A DNA stretch of 57,787 bases from Clostridiales bacterium (GTDB taxonomy: Bacteria; Bacillota; Clostridia; Lachnospirales; Lachnospiraceae). Location of the stretch: contig JAAYPG010000074.1 of NCBI GenBank assembly GCA_012519905.1, positions 1 to 57,787 on the forward strand. The letters are read 5' to 3'. Positions 36,884-45,146 of this stretch are shown in pieces. The translations under genes and the position numbers were made by a program. The stretch's first letter is position 1. Each line of letters opens with the position of its first letter. A model generated the notes under the pieces. The model made no database searches. It saw nothing but the letters and a program-made list of their open reading frames with translations, and had not been told where the DNA came from.

Positions 36884-37735
36884 TTGAAATATGAGTTAGA
36901 TGAGCTACTTATATTGGTGAAAGAATTAAGTGAAATATACACAAGCAAAGAAAGTACTTCCATAACCTATGAAAGGGCACAGCAACTAATGGATGCGGTT
37001 TTGTATTGTATCCATGAAAATGAAATGATAAGTGATGAAACACTGACTGATCTTATTATCTCTAATCATAATAAGAAAATAACAGCCAGAGAAGCCTATG
37101 ATACTGGATATAGATTGGTTGTTGACAAGATTAAAAAGGCTAATGAATTATATAATAGGATTATACTAGATTTTAATGATTATAGAAATAGGGCTTATCA
37201 TGATACTGTACTCAAAGGGATACCAGAATTCTTCAAATGGTATGATCCCAGATTAAACCCTATGGATCATATAATTCTGGCTGATTATCCTGTTTTAAAG
37301 AATGTTTATGGACTAAATGGGATTGATTTTATTTATCCTTATCTAACTTGTATAGAGAAGGAGCAGAAATTCTTATTAATGTTTCCTGAAGAATATATAA
37401 TAGAAATTTTACAACATTATCATTCGGACTTTGAAGAATTACTAATTAATATAACTGCGATTGTGCTTAAGAATGTATTGGTAAATATGCTATTAGGGCT
37501 AAGGGTAGATAAGACAAAGTTGGATCAAGATGATTATAAGAAGCTATCAGGCATTTTAAATAATCTAAGTGCGGTGAAGCTTGATGAAATCATGTACCTA
37601 AATTTGCGAAGGTTAATTAATAAAATATATTCAGGGGATGAGGGTATGTATGATTATCTGTCTAATGAGATAGCTAATATTACAGCTGAGCTAAAAAATG
37701 CGTCCTCTAACAATTGTCTAGCTAATATTATATAG
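36884..37735 (+). CDS. Uncharacterised protein, DUF6179-like
   Basis: 283 aa, soluble, mostly helical, no membrane segment or signal peptide. I associate it with DUF6179 of Lachnospiraceae from the region NGIDFIYPYLTCIEKEQKFL, but without a search this is tentative. No catalytic motif is visible. A TTG start at 36884 is supported by AAAAGGGGG at 36867-36875. The next gene follows after 9 nt with its own strong ribosome-binding site, so both are translated from one mRNA; the promoter is divergent from a candidate small RNA. Confidence 0.7.
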   Translation: MKYELDELLILVKELSEIYTSKESTSITYERAQQLMDAVLYCIHENEMISDETLTDLIISNHNKKITAREAYDTGYRLVVDKIKKANELYNRIILDFNDYRNRAYHDTVLKGIPEFFKWYDPRLNPMDHIILADYPVLKNVYGLNGIDFIYPYLTCIEKEQKFLLMFPEEYIIEILQHYHSDFEELLINITAIVLKNVLVNMLLGLRVDKTKLDQDDYKKLSGILNNLSAVKLDEIMYLNLRRLINKIYSGDEGMYDYLSNEIANITAELKNASSNNCLANII

Positions 37736-37744
37736 GAGGTATCT

Positions 37745-38308
37745 ATGGAGAGTAATTTCTTTGAATTAATGCAGGTCCAGCAACAGAAGCAGGAAATGGC
37801 AAAAATACTTGAATGTAACAATAATACTTCTGAATTCGGCTTAGTATTATCTGAAGAAGATGTAAATAAGCTAATGCTAAGCCGTAAGCTTTTGCTTACT
37901 GAAAACCAGAGAGTGGAGTTTGGAGAAGGTATTCTACCCAAGATAATACATTATTTTTGTGATTCGCAGTATATTAATCAGGATAATTATGCGGATTCTC
38001 TAGACCAACTTCAGGATATATTCTATCTATATAAAAATGAAACAGAGGATAGGTTAACGGATGACGAACTCTTAGATTTTATGAAGCAGCAGTTTGAGGA
38101 GGTTTGCTTCGGTGATTTTGAATATCTGAGCACTACCTGTCTGGAGCGTTATGCTAGAACCATAAGGGCAGGAGAATATAATCAGAAAAAATCCAGACTC
38201 CGGGATGAATATTCCTTAACTGACAAGGAGAATGAGTATAGTAAATTATCAGAAGAGGCAAGATGGGAGTATGAGGTCTATAAAATGAAGTTGGAGGATT
38301 TGTTTTAA
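37745..38308 (+). CDS. Uncharacterised protein, DUF6323-like
   Basis: 187 aa, soluble, acidic and helical. The segment GLVLSEEDVNKLMLSR followed by TENQRVEFGEGILPKI recalls DUF6323 proteins that commonly sit beside DUF6179; the pairing supports both tentative labels. Nothing enzymatic can be seen. TAGGAGGT at 37733-37740 precedes the ATG. Followed by a hairpin shared with the opposing tRNA gene. Confidence 0.7.
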   Translation: MESNFFELMQVQQQKQEMAKILECNNNTSEFGLVLSEEDVNKLMLSRKLLLTENQRVEFGEGILPKIIHYFCDSQYINQDNYADSLDQLQDIFYLYKNETEDRLTDDELLDFMKQQFEEVCFGDFEYLSTTCLERYARTIRAGEYNQKKSRLRDEYSLTDKENEYSKLSEEARWEYEVYKMKLEDLF

Positions 38309-38332
38309 AAAAAGGAGCTGCATAGCTCCTTT
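38307..38332. terminator. Terminator between the DUF6323-like gene and tRNA-Leu
   Basis: AAAGGAGC pairs with GCTCCTTT (38311-38318 with 38325-38332) around a 6-nt loop. On the minus strand the stem is followed by an extended T-run, so it mainly ends the tRNA transcript; on the plus strand the tail is weak. Confidence 0.8.
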
Positions 38333-38393
38333 GACTTTATAGAAAATCATGTAGTTTTTGTTGCAAATTAATGGTACAATTATAAATAGTCAA

Positions 38394-38476
38394 TGCGGAT
38401 GGAGGGACTCGAACCCTCACACCCTCGCGAGCGGCAGATTTTGAGTCTGCTGCGTCTGCCATTCCGCCACATCCGC
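38394..38476 (-). tRNA. tRNA-Leu (anticodon CAA)
   Basis: 83 nt including discriminator A. On the minus strand the acceptor stem GCGGATG pairs with CATCCGC, the anticodon loop is CTCAAAA giving anticodon CAA (reads UUG), there is a long variable arm as in class II tRNAs, and the T-arm is GAGGG-TTCGAGT-CCCTC. CCA is not encoded. A minus-strand promoter and terminator flank it. Confidence 0.96.
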
Positions 38477-38491
38477 TTAGCAACTTTGATA

Positions 38492-38520
38492 ATTTTATCA
38501 TAATTAATTTTATAATTCAA
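38492..38520 (-). promoter_or_regulatory. Promoter of tRNA-Leu
   Basis: On the minus strand TTGAAT (38520-38515), a 17-nt spacer and TAAAAT (38497-38492), 15 nt upstream of the tRNA 5' end. Confidence 0.7.
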
Positions 38521-38597
38521 GTATGAATATAAATATTCTTTATTAGAGAGCTTAATTATCAATTCTACTGTAGAATAATATAAAAAGGAGCATGTAA

Positions 38598-39071
38598 ATG
38601 ACCTGTATGAAGGCTCAAGGTTTAATAACTGCCTTTATTAATGATGAACTGAATATAGGCGAATTGGAGGAGTTTGTCAGTCATATGCAGGCCTGCGAGG
38701 AATGCAGGGAAGAGCTTGAGGTCTACTATGCTCTATTAACAGCAATGAAGCAGCTGGATGAGGACAGGAACCTGTCAGATGATTTCAATCAGGAGTTGAA
38801 GGAAAAATTAGATAGGGCACAGGAAAGAATCATCCATCTAAGGTATAATTATTATCGAAAGAAGGGTGTAATGTTATTAATAATTATCAGTATGACAGTG
38901 CTTTTTAGCTTATATCATTATTTTACACCAAAAGATATAGGTAATCCGGTGAAGGAAAGTAGATTTAAGCTAAGATTTTCTTTCATGGAGGACAGGTTTG
39001 AAGGACCCACCGAGGAACTTAACAGATATCTTGAAGAACTAAAGAATAAGGCTGTAGAAACAGCAGAGTAG
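38598..39071 (+). CDS. Anti-sigma-factor-like zf-HC2 membrane protein
   Basis: 157 aa. The N-terminal zinc-finger region has the HXXXCXXC pattern H49-M-Q-A-C53-E-E-C56 (zf-HC2, PF13490), typical of anti-sigma factors. One membrane helix follows at about residues 92-110, and the remaining 45 residues would be outside. No sigma factor gene is adjacent, so what it controls is unknown. AAAAAGGAG precedes the ATG. Lies 60 nt upstream of polA, with no terminator between, so cotranscription is likely. Confidence 0.8.
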   Translation: MTCMKAQGLITAFINDELNIGELEEFVSHMQACEECREELEVYYALLTAMKQLDEDRNLSDDFNQELKEKLDRAQERIIHLRYNYYRKKGVMLLIIISMTVLFSLYHYFTPKDIGNPVKESRFKLRFSFMEDRFEGPTEELNRYLEELKNKAVETAE

Positions 39072-39095
39072 AACATGTAGATAGTATCTTGAGAA

Positions 39096-39122
39096 GGAGG
39101 ATTTCGTAGATATAGCTACGAA
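39096..39122 (+). promoter_or_regulatory. polA ribosome-binding site separated from its start by a hairpin
   Basis: GGAGG at 39096-39100 is 31 nt from the only usable ATG (39132; an in-frame TAA lies at 39123). A perfect 7-bp hairpin, TTCGTAG with CTACGAA (39103-39122), fills the gap. Folding it would reduce the effective spacing to about 11 nt, so translation may require this hairpin. Confidence 0.6.
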
Positions 39123-39131
39123 TAAATATAT

Positions 39132-41780
39132 ATGGATAAAAAAATCGTATTAATAGATGGACATAGTATTCTTTTTAGAGCATTTTATGGGCTTCCTGAC
39201 CTGACTACCTCTAAGGGAGAGCATACCAATGCTATATTGGGCTTCTTAAATATCCTTTATAAGATAATAGATGAGGAAAAGCCACAGTATCTTGCGGTTG
39301 CTTTTGATACCCATCATCCTACTTTTAGGCATAATATGTATACCGAGTATAAAGGCACAAGAAAGCCTATGCCAGAGGAACTTAGAGAGCAGGTTCCTGT
39401 GATGAAGGATGTTCTTAGGGCTATGAATGTGCTTGTAATTGAAAAGCCTGGCTTTGAGGCTGATGACGTCCTTGGAACCCTTGCTACTCAGGCTGAGAAG
39501 GATGGTTATATTGTGTCCTTAGTATCAGGTGACAGGGATCTCTTACAGTTGGCCTCTAATAAAATCAAGATTAGGATACCCAAGACAAAGAGAACAGGTA
39601 CAGAGATTGAGGATTATCTAGCAGATGATGTACAGGATAAATACAAGGTTACTCCTAAGCAATTTATAGATTTAAAGGGACTTATGGGTGATACATCCGA
39701 TAATATTCCTGGTGTACCCGGTGTCGGTCCAAAGACTGCTGAAAAACTTATAGTCCAATATCAGTCCATTGAAAACTTATATGAGCATATAGATGAGCTG
39801 AAACCAAGCAAGGTGACAAGCTCCTTAATAGAGAACAAGGAACAAGCATTTTTATCAAAGGAGCTAGCTACAATCTGTACAGACTGTGAGCTAGAGTTTC
39901 GGATTGAGGAAGCTGTCCTTGATAATATGTACAATGAAGAAGTATATATATGGTTTAAGAATTTAGAGTTTAAGAATTTACTATCTAGATTCCAGGATAT
40001 GGAGATAGACACTTCCTTGGAAATTGAAAAACATTTCAAGCTTGTAGATGATCTAGCTGAAGCAAATAGGGTCTTCGATAGCATTAAGCCTATGGAAGGA
40101 CATAACATAGGACTACAAATGATAATAGACAAGGATGAACTACTAGGAGTAGCTATATGCTTAGGCGAAAATAAGCTATACCTTATAAGCTGCCTTGGTA
40201 TGATAACAAGGGATTATATATCCGAAAGACTAGAGCAGTTAATTAAGAGCAAGGTAGTGGTAGCGCTAATCGGACTTAAAGAACAGCTAGCATATTTTAA
40301 GGCAAATGAGAAGGATCAGATATTTGACTGTGTAATCGCTGCCTATCTATTAAATCCGCTTACTGATAGCTATCACTATGATGATATTGCTAGGGATTAT
40401 CTTGGTATGACCATCCCATCTAGGCAGGACCTGCTAGGGAAGATGGAGCTTGGTAAGGCTAGGGATGATATGCCTAAGGAATATTTAGCCTATGGATGCT
40501 ATAGTGCATATGTGGCTTATGCAGCAGCACCAAGGTTAAGGAAGCTACTTACTGAGGAAGCTATGCTTAATCTATTTGAAGATATAGAGATGCCTCTTGT
40601 TTATACTCTTTATGATATGCAGACGAGGGGTATAGGTGTGAACAAGGAGGCTTTAAAGGAATACGGGGATTATCTTGAGGTGGGGATCCTTTCCTTGGAA
40701 AAGCAGATTTATGAACTGGTTGGAGAAGCCTTTAATATTAATTCTCCTAAACAGCTGGGAATTATCCTATTTGAGAAACTGCAACTACCCTTTGCTAAGA
40801 AGACTAAGACAGGCTATTCCACAGCAGCTGATATATTGGAAAAGCTACAGAGTGAGCATCCGGTTATATCCATGATTTTGGAATACAGGCAGCTTACTAA
40901 GTTGAAATCCACATATGCAGACGGGCTGGCTGTATATATACAAGAGGATGATAGAATCCATGGTAAGTTCCATCAGACCATAGCTGCAACCGGCAGAATA
41001 AGCAGTACAGATCCCAATCTTCAGAACATTCCAATCCGAATGGAGCTGGGAAGAAAGATAAGAAGGGTATTTATTCCTAAAGAAGATTATGTATTTCTAG
41101 ATGCAGACTATTCTCAGATTGAGCTTAGGGTGCTGGCCCATATGTCGGGTGATGAGAGACTTATAAGGGCCTATAAGGAGGCCAAGGATATCCACAGAAT
41201 TACAGCAGCTGAGGTCTTCCATACACCATTTGATGAAGTAACCCCGCTTCAAAGGAGTAATGCTAAGGCTGTTAACTTTGGAATTATATACGGTATCAGC
41301 TCCTTTGGTCTGGGACAGGATTTAAATATTAGCAGAAAAGAAGCAGAGCAATTTATACAGAAGTACTTCCAAACCTATCCAAAGATTAAGAATTATCTGG
41401 ATGGATTGGTGGCAGAGGCAAAGGAGAAGGGCTATTCTACTACCCTATTTGGACGTAGAAGACCTATTCCTGAGCTTACATCTAGTAATTTTATGCAACG
41501 TTCCTTTGGTGAGAGAGTAGCCATGAATTCACCAATTCAAGGAACAGCGGCTGATATAATTAAGATTGCTATGAATCGTGTTAATCAAAGATTGAAGGAA
41601 AATAATATGCGCTCACGGTTAATCCTACAGGTTCATGACGAGCTCTTAGTCGAAGCTCATAAGGACGAGATAGAAGAGGTAAAGCGTATTATGATTACTG
41701 AAATGCTAGGGGCAGCTAATCTTGATGTCCCTCTTGAGACTGAAGTTAAGACAGGTAACAACTGGTATGAAACCAAGTAA
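39132..41780 (+). CDS. polA: DNA polymerase I
   Basis: 882 aa. Domains in order: 5'-3' nuclease (residues 1-290, with DGHSILFRAFYG, EADDVLGT and the helix-hairpin-helix GVPGVGPKTA), a degenerate 3'-5' exonuclease-like domain (about 300-470) lacking the DXE metal-binding motif, and the polymerase domain with DPNLQNIP, Asp657 in DADYSQIELR, the O-helix RSNAKAVNFGIIYG and Asp836 in VHDELLVE. It fills gaps and removes RNA primers; proofreading is predicted to be absent, as in B. subtilis Pol I. Confidence 0.97.
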   Translation: MDKKIVLIDGHSILFRAFYGLPDLTTSKGEHTNAILGFLNILYKIIDEEKPQYLAVAFDTHHPTFRHNMYTEYKGTRKPMPEELREQVPVMKDVLRAMNVLVIEKPGFEADDVLGTLATQAEKDGYIVSLVSGDRDLLQLASNKIKIRIPKTKRTGTEIEDYLADDVQDKYKVTPKQFIDLKGLMGDTSDNIPGVPGVGPKTAEKLIVQYQSIENLYEHIDELKPSKVTSSLIENKEQAFLSKELATICTDCELEFRIEEAVLDNMYNEEVYIWFKNLEFKNLLSRFQDMEIDTSLEIEKHFKLVDDLAEANRVFDSIKPMEGHNIGLQMIIDKDELLGVAICLGENKLYLISCLGMITRDYISERLEQLIKSKVVVALIGLKEQLAYFKANEKDQIFDCVIAAYLLNPLTDSYHYDDIARDYLGMTIPSRQDLLGKMELGKARDDMPKEYLAYGCYSAYVAYAAAPRLRKLLTEEAMLNLFEDIEMPLVYTLYDMQTRGIGVNKEALKEYGDYLEVGILSLEKQIYELVGEAFNINSPKQLGIILFEKLQLPFAKKTKTGYSTAADILEKLQSEHPVISMILEYRQLTKLKSTYADGLAVYIQEDDRIHGKFHQTIAATGRISSTDPNLQNIPIRMELGRKIRRVFIPKEDYVFLDADYSQIELRVLAHMSGDERLIRAYKEAKDIHRITAAEVFHTPFDEVTPLQRSNAKAVNFGIIYGISSFGLGQDLNISRKEAEQFIQKYFQTYPKIKNYLDGLVAEAKEKGYSTTLFGRRRPIPELTSSNFMQRSFGERVAMNSPIQGTAADIIKIAMNRVNQRLKENNMRSRLILQVHDELLVEAHKDEIEEVKRIMITEMLGAANLDVPLETEVKTGNNWYETK

Positions 41781-41827
41781 GATAAAACTAGAACAAGAAT
41801 AGGGTTCTAGCTAAGAAGGAGAATGTT

Positions 41828-42424
41828 ATGAAGGTTATAGGTATTACAGGGGGTATTGGTAGCGGAAAATCTTTAGTTGCAGATATCATGATTAAGAAGT
41901 ATAAGGCTTATTTAATCAATTCTGACTGTATCGCTAAGGAGCAGATGATGCCAGGAGCTATAAGCTATCAGGGGGTGGTTGATTATTTTGGTAAGGAAAT
42001 TCTTTTGGAGGATGGTTCTATAGACAAAGGAAAACTTGCCGAAATCGTATTCTCAGATAAGCAGAAGCGGCTTAAGCTAAATAGCCTTACGCACCCCAAT
42101 GTACTAGTTGAGGTTAAAAAGATTATAGCTGAGAAAAGAGCCAGCAATTCCGTACCCTATTGTATAATTGAAACTGCTTTAATGATAGAAGCTGGGTATG
42201 ATTTTGTATGTGATGAGGTATGGTATGTGCATTCATCATATGATTTGCGCCGTAACAGACTTAAGCAATATCGTAGCTATTCTGATGAGAAGATAGAAGC
42301 AATATTTGAAAGCCAAAGCAAGGATGAGGATTTTTTTAAGGCATATAAAAAAGTCATATATAATGATAGAGATTTGTGTAAATTAGAATATCAGATTGAT
42401 AATTTGCTTGCAGAAATCAACTAA
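41828..42424 (+). CDS. coaE: Dephospho-CoA kinase
   Basis: 198 aa. Phosphorylates dephospho-CoA at the ribose 3' hydroxyl, the last step of CoA synthesis. Walker A is GGIGSGKS at residues 8-15, and LTHPNVLVEV and a CoA-lid region follow. GAAGGAG precedes the ATG. Downstream of polA by 47 nt; polA-coaE adjacency is common in Firmicutes. Confidence 0.95.
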   Translation: MKVIGITGGIGSGKSLVADIMIKKYKAYLINSDCIAKEQMMPGAISYQGVVDYFGKEILLEDGSIDKGKLAEIVFSDKQKRLKLNSLTHPNVLVEVKKIIAEKRASNSVPYCIIETALMIEAGYDFVCDEVWYVHSSYDLRRNRLKQYRSYSDEKIEAIFESQSKDEDFFKAYKKVIYNDRDLCKLEYQIDNLLAEIN

Positions 42425-42445
42425 AGAAATCGAGCCGGTTTTTTC

Positions 42446-42474
42446 TTGACAAAAGGTTTCAAATGGGGGATACT
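42446..42474 (+). promoter_or_regulatory. Promoter for the WalJ-like gene
   Basis: TTGACA at 42446-42451, a 17-nt spacer and GATACT at 42469-42474. Confidence 0.6.
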
Positions 42475-42527
42475 CTATAAGAATATTAAGCTATTTACAC
42501 ATTCTATACTAAGATAGGAAGATTGAC

Positions 42528-43322
42528 ATGAAATTATGCAGTATTGCAAGTGGCAGCAGTGGAAATTGCATTTTTGTCGGAAGCGAGCAAACAAATCTGC
42601 TTGTAGATGCCGGTATAAGTGCAAAAAAAATTGAATATGGACTGGATAGAATTGATATTAAACCAGATACTATACAGGGAATTCTGATAACTCATGAGCA
42701 TTCGGATCATATATCGGGACTTGGCGTAATGGCAAGGAGGTATCATATACCGATTTATGCTACATATGAGACAGCTATGGCCTTTCGAGCAAGTAAGTAT
42801 CTAGGGAAAATATCTGATGAATTAATAAATTATATTGAACCTGATAAAACATTTATGATTAATGATATAAGCATAGAGCCCTTTTCTACATCCCATGATG
42901 CAGCAAACCCTGTATGTTATACTATGCAGGTAGATAATAATAAGCTGGGAATCGCAACAGATCTGGGCAAATATGATGATTATATACTGTCCAAACTTGG
43001 TGGCTCTGACTTATTACTTATAGAGGCTAACCATGATATAAATATGCTCATGGTTGGTAAATACCCCTATTATCTTAAGCAGAGAATATTAGGAGAGCGA
43101 GGACACCTTTCAAACGATTCATCCGCAGAGCTTATTTGTAAGCTAATGGATAAAAATAAGCATCAACAGATAATACTCGCACATTTAAGTAAAGAGAACA
43201 ACTATGATGAGCTTGCCTACGAAACCGTATTATGTGAGCTGGATAGGCTCGGTACTCTTTCGTCGGACTTTAAGTTAAGTGTTGCCCGTAGGGATGCTCC
43301 CTCGGATTTAGTTATGATATAA
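42528..43322 (+). CDS. Metallo-beta-lactamase-fold hydrolase (YycJ/WalJ-like)
   Basis: 264 aa. The zinc-binding motif is H56-E-H58-S-D60-H61, and later ligands are probably in STSHDAANPV and the ILAHLSKENN region. MKLCSIASGSSGNCIFV is typical of the YycJ/WalJ subgroup, linked to coordination of DNA replication and cell wall metabolism and possibly a nuclease. In Bacillus it lies in the walRK operon, which is absent here. Own promoter; followed by the ACT protein gene after 34 nt. Confidence 0.88.
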   Translation: MKLCSIASGSSGNCIFVGSEQTNLLVDAGISAKKIEYGLDRIDIKPDTIQGILITHEHSDHISGLGVMARRYHIPIYATYETAMAFRASKYLGKISDELINYIEPDKTFMINDISIEPFSTSHDAANPVCYTMQVDNNKLGIATDLGKYDDYILSKLGGSDLLLIEANHDINMLMVGKYPYYLKQRILGERGHLSNDSSAELICKLMDKNKHQQIILAHLSKENNYDELAYETVLCELDRLGTLSSDFKLSVARRDAPSDLVMI

Positions 43323-43356
43323 TATATATTTTATAGAAGAAAGGCGATGTTAGGGA

Positions 43357-43629
43357 ATGAAGAAGACGGTAATTACAGTTGTAGGTAAGGACAGAGTAGG
43401 AATTATAGCTAAAGTCTGTACCTATCTTGCAAATAATAGTATTAATATCCTGGATATTTCCCAGACTATTATTCAGGATTTTTTTAATATGATGATGATA
43501 GTTGATACCTCCAAGGCCCCAAAGAATTTTGATGTGATAGCTGAGGAGCTTGATCAGATTGGCAATGAGATAGGTGTAGTTATAAAGACTCAACATGAGG
43601 ATATCTTTAATAAAATGCATAGAATATAA
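43357..43629 (+). CDS. ACT domain protein (UPF0237)
   Basis: 90 aa consisting of one ACT domain: [30 protein letters not shown]. Such domains bind small ligands, usually amino acids. UPF0237 proteins are regularly followed by a UPF0210 protein, as here (17-nt gap). Function unknown; a ligand-sensing partner for the downstream protein is plausible. Confidence 0.9.
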   Translation: MKKTVITVVGKDRVGIIAKVCTYLANNSINILDISQTIIQDFFNMMMIVDTSKAPKNFDVIAEELDQIGNEIGVVIKTQHEDIFNKMHRI

Positions 43630-43646
43630 ATGGGGGATTAGGGCAC

Positions 43647-45011
43647 ATGATTAACATACATGAAGTCATCGAGACTAATAAGATGATTGAACAGGAAAAT
43701 CTTGATGTAAGGACAATAACGCTTGGTATAAGTCTGCTCGATTGTGCCGGTCCTGATTTATCAGAGGTTAATGAAAAAATCTATAATAAGATTACAAGGG
43801 TTGCTAAAGATCTGGTAGCCACAGGTAATAAGATACAAAGAGAATTCGGGATTCCTATTGTGAACAAGAGAATATCAGTTACACCAATTTCTCTTATAGG
43901 TGCATCAGCATGTAAGACCATAGAGGATTATGTTACCATTGCAAAGACCTTAGATAGAGCAGCCCATGAGGTTGGGGTCAATTTCATCGGTGGCTATTCA
44001 GCATTGGTGACAAAGGCAATGACAGTATCAGATGAGCTATTGATAAGATCAATACCTATGGCCCTACAAGCTACTGAGAGAGTATGTAGCTCTGTCAATG
44101 TTGGATCTACAAAGACTGGTATAGATATGAATGCTGTCAAGCTTCTTGGGGAAATTGTATTAGAGACAGCTGAGCTTACTAAGGAAAGAGATTCTATTGG
44201 ATGTGCTAAATTAGTTGTCTTTTGTAATGCACCTGATGACAATCCCTTTATGGCTGGGGCCTTCCATGGTATTACTGAGGGTGATGCAGTTATAAATGTA
44301 GGGGTTAGTGGTCCAGGAGTTGTTAAGAGGGCGATTGAGACTGTAAGAGGAGAAGACTTTGAGACCCTATGTGAGACCATAAAAAGAACAGCATTTAAGA
44401 TAACTAGGGTAGGTCAATTGGTAGCCATGGAGGCTTCCAAAATCCTTGGTATACCCTTTGGTATAGTGGATCTTAGTCTGGCACCTACACCTGCTGTAGG
44501 AGATAGTGTTGCGGAAATACTTGAGGAGATAGGTCTTGAATATGCAGGAGCTCCAGGAACGACCGCTGCTCTGGCTCTCTTAAATGACCAGGTAAAAAAG
44601 GGAGGAGTAATGGCTTCCTCCTATGTGGGAGGCTTAAGTGGAGCCTTTATTCCCGTAAGTGAGGATCAGGGAATGATAAATGCTGTGGAAGCAGGGGCAT
44701 TAACCTTAGAAAAACTAGAGGCAATGACCTGTGTTTGCTCAGTGGGACTAGATATGATTGCTATTCCCGGAGATACTAAAGCAACTACAATTTCAGGAAT
44801 TATAGCAGATGAGATGGCTATAGGCATGATTAACCAGAAGACAACAGCTGTGAGGATTATTCCGGTAATAGGTAAAGGAATTGGAGATTATGTAGAATTT
44901 GGTGGGCTTCTAGGACATGCACCAGTTATGAAGGTCAATGAATTTTCCTGTGATAAGTTCATTAATCGTGGTGGAAGAATACCAGCACCGATTCATAGCT
45001 TTAAAAACTAA
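43647..45011 (+). CDS. UPF0210 (PFL-like, DUF711) family protein
   Basis: 454 aa, about the family's usual length. Its fold resembles pyruvate formate-lyase/ribonucleotide reductase barrels, but catalytic glycyl-radical residues are not conserved, and no activity is known. Recognisable conserved segments are [27 protein letters not shown] and [13 protein letters not shown]. Operon with the ACT protein. No radical-activating enzyme gene is nearby, consistent with a non-PFL role. Confidence 0.9.
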   Translation: MINIHEVIETNKMIEQENLDVRTITLGISLLDCAGPDLSEVNEKIYNKITRVAKDLVATGNKIQREFGIPIVNKRISVTPISLIGASACKTIEDYVTIAKTLDRAAHEVGVNFIGGYSALVTKAMTVSDELLIRSIPMALQATERVCSSVNVGSTKTGIDMNAVKLLGEIVLETAELTKERDSIGCAKLVVFCNAPDDNPFMAGAFHGITEGDAVINVGVSGPGVVKRAIETVRGEDFETLCETIKRTAFKITRVGQLVAMEASKILGIPFGIVDLSLAPTPAVGDSVAEILEEIGLEYAGAPGTTAALALLNDQVKKGGVMASSYVGGLSGAFIPVSEDQGMINAVEAGALTLEKLEAMTCVCSVGLDMIAIPGDTKATTISGIIADEMAIGMINQKTTAVRIIPVIGKGIGDYVEFGGLLGHAPVMKVNEFSCDKFINRGGRIPAPIHSFKN

Positions 45012-45052
45012 AGATATTAGCATGTTATTTACAGAAATTGTTACGAACCTCA

Positions 45053-45097
45053 TTGGTTAGGACATCGTCTATTAATTATAAGCAAATGTCTAACCAA
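45053..45097. other. Inverted repeat between the UPF0210 gene and pepD
   Basis: TTGGTTAG-g-ACAT pairs with ATGTCTAACCAA (12 bp with one bulged G) around a 20-nt loop. A short T-run comes 12 nt later, so termination is possible but weak. Confidence 0.55.
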
Positions 45098-45146
45098 AAG
45101 AAGGGCTTTTAACGAGGATAGCTTTAAGGAAAGGCATGGTGTATAT

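Noticed and set aside
38380-38562. 60-codon minus-strand ORF
   Set aside because: It is the tRNA-Leu gene read as codons.
41788-41810. Terminator between polA and coaE
   Set aside because: A 7-bp CTAGAAC/GTTCTAG stem without a T-run, in a 47-nt gap where cotranscription is more likely.
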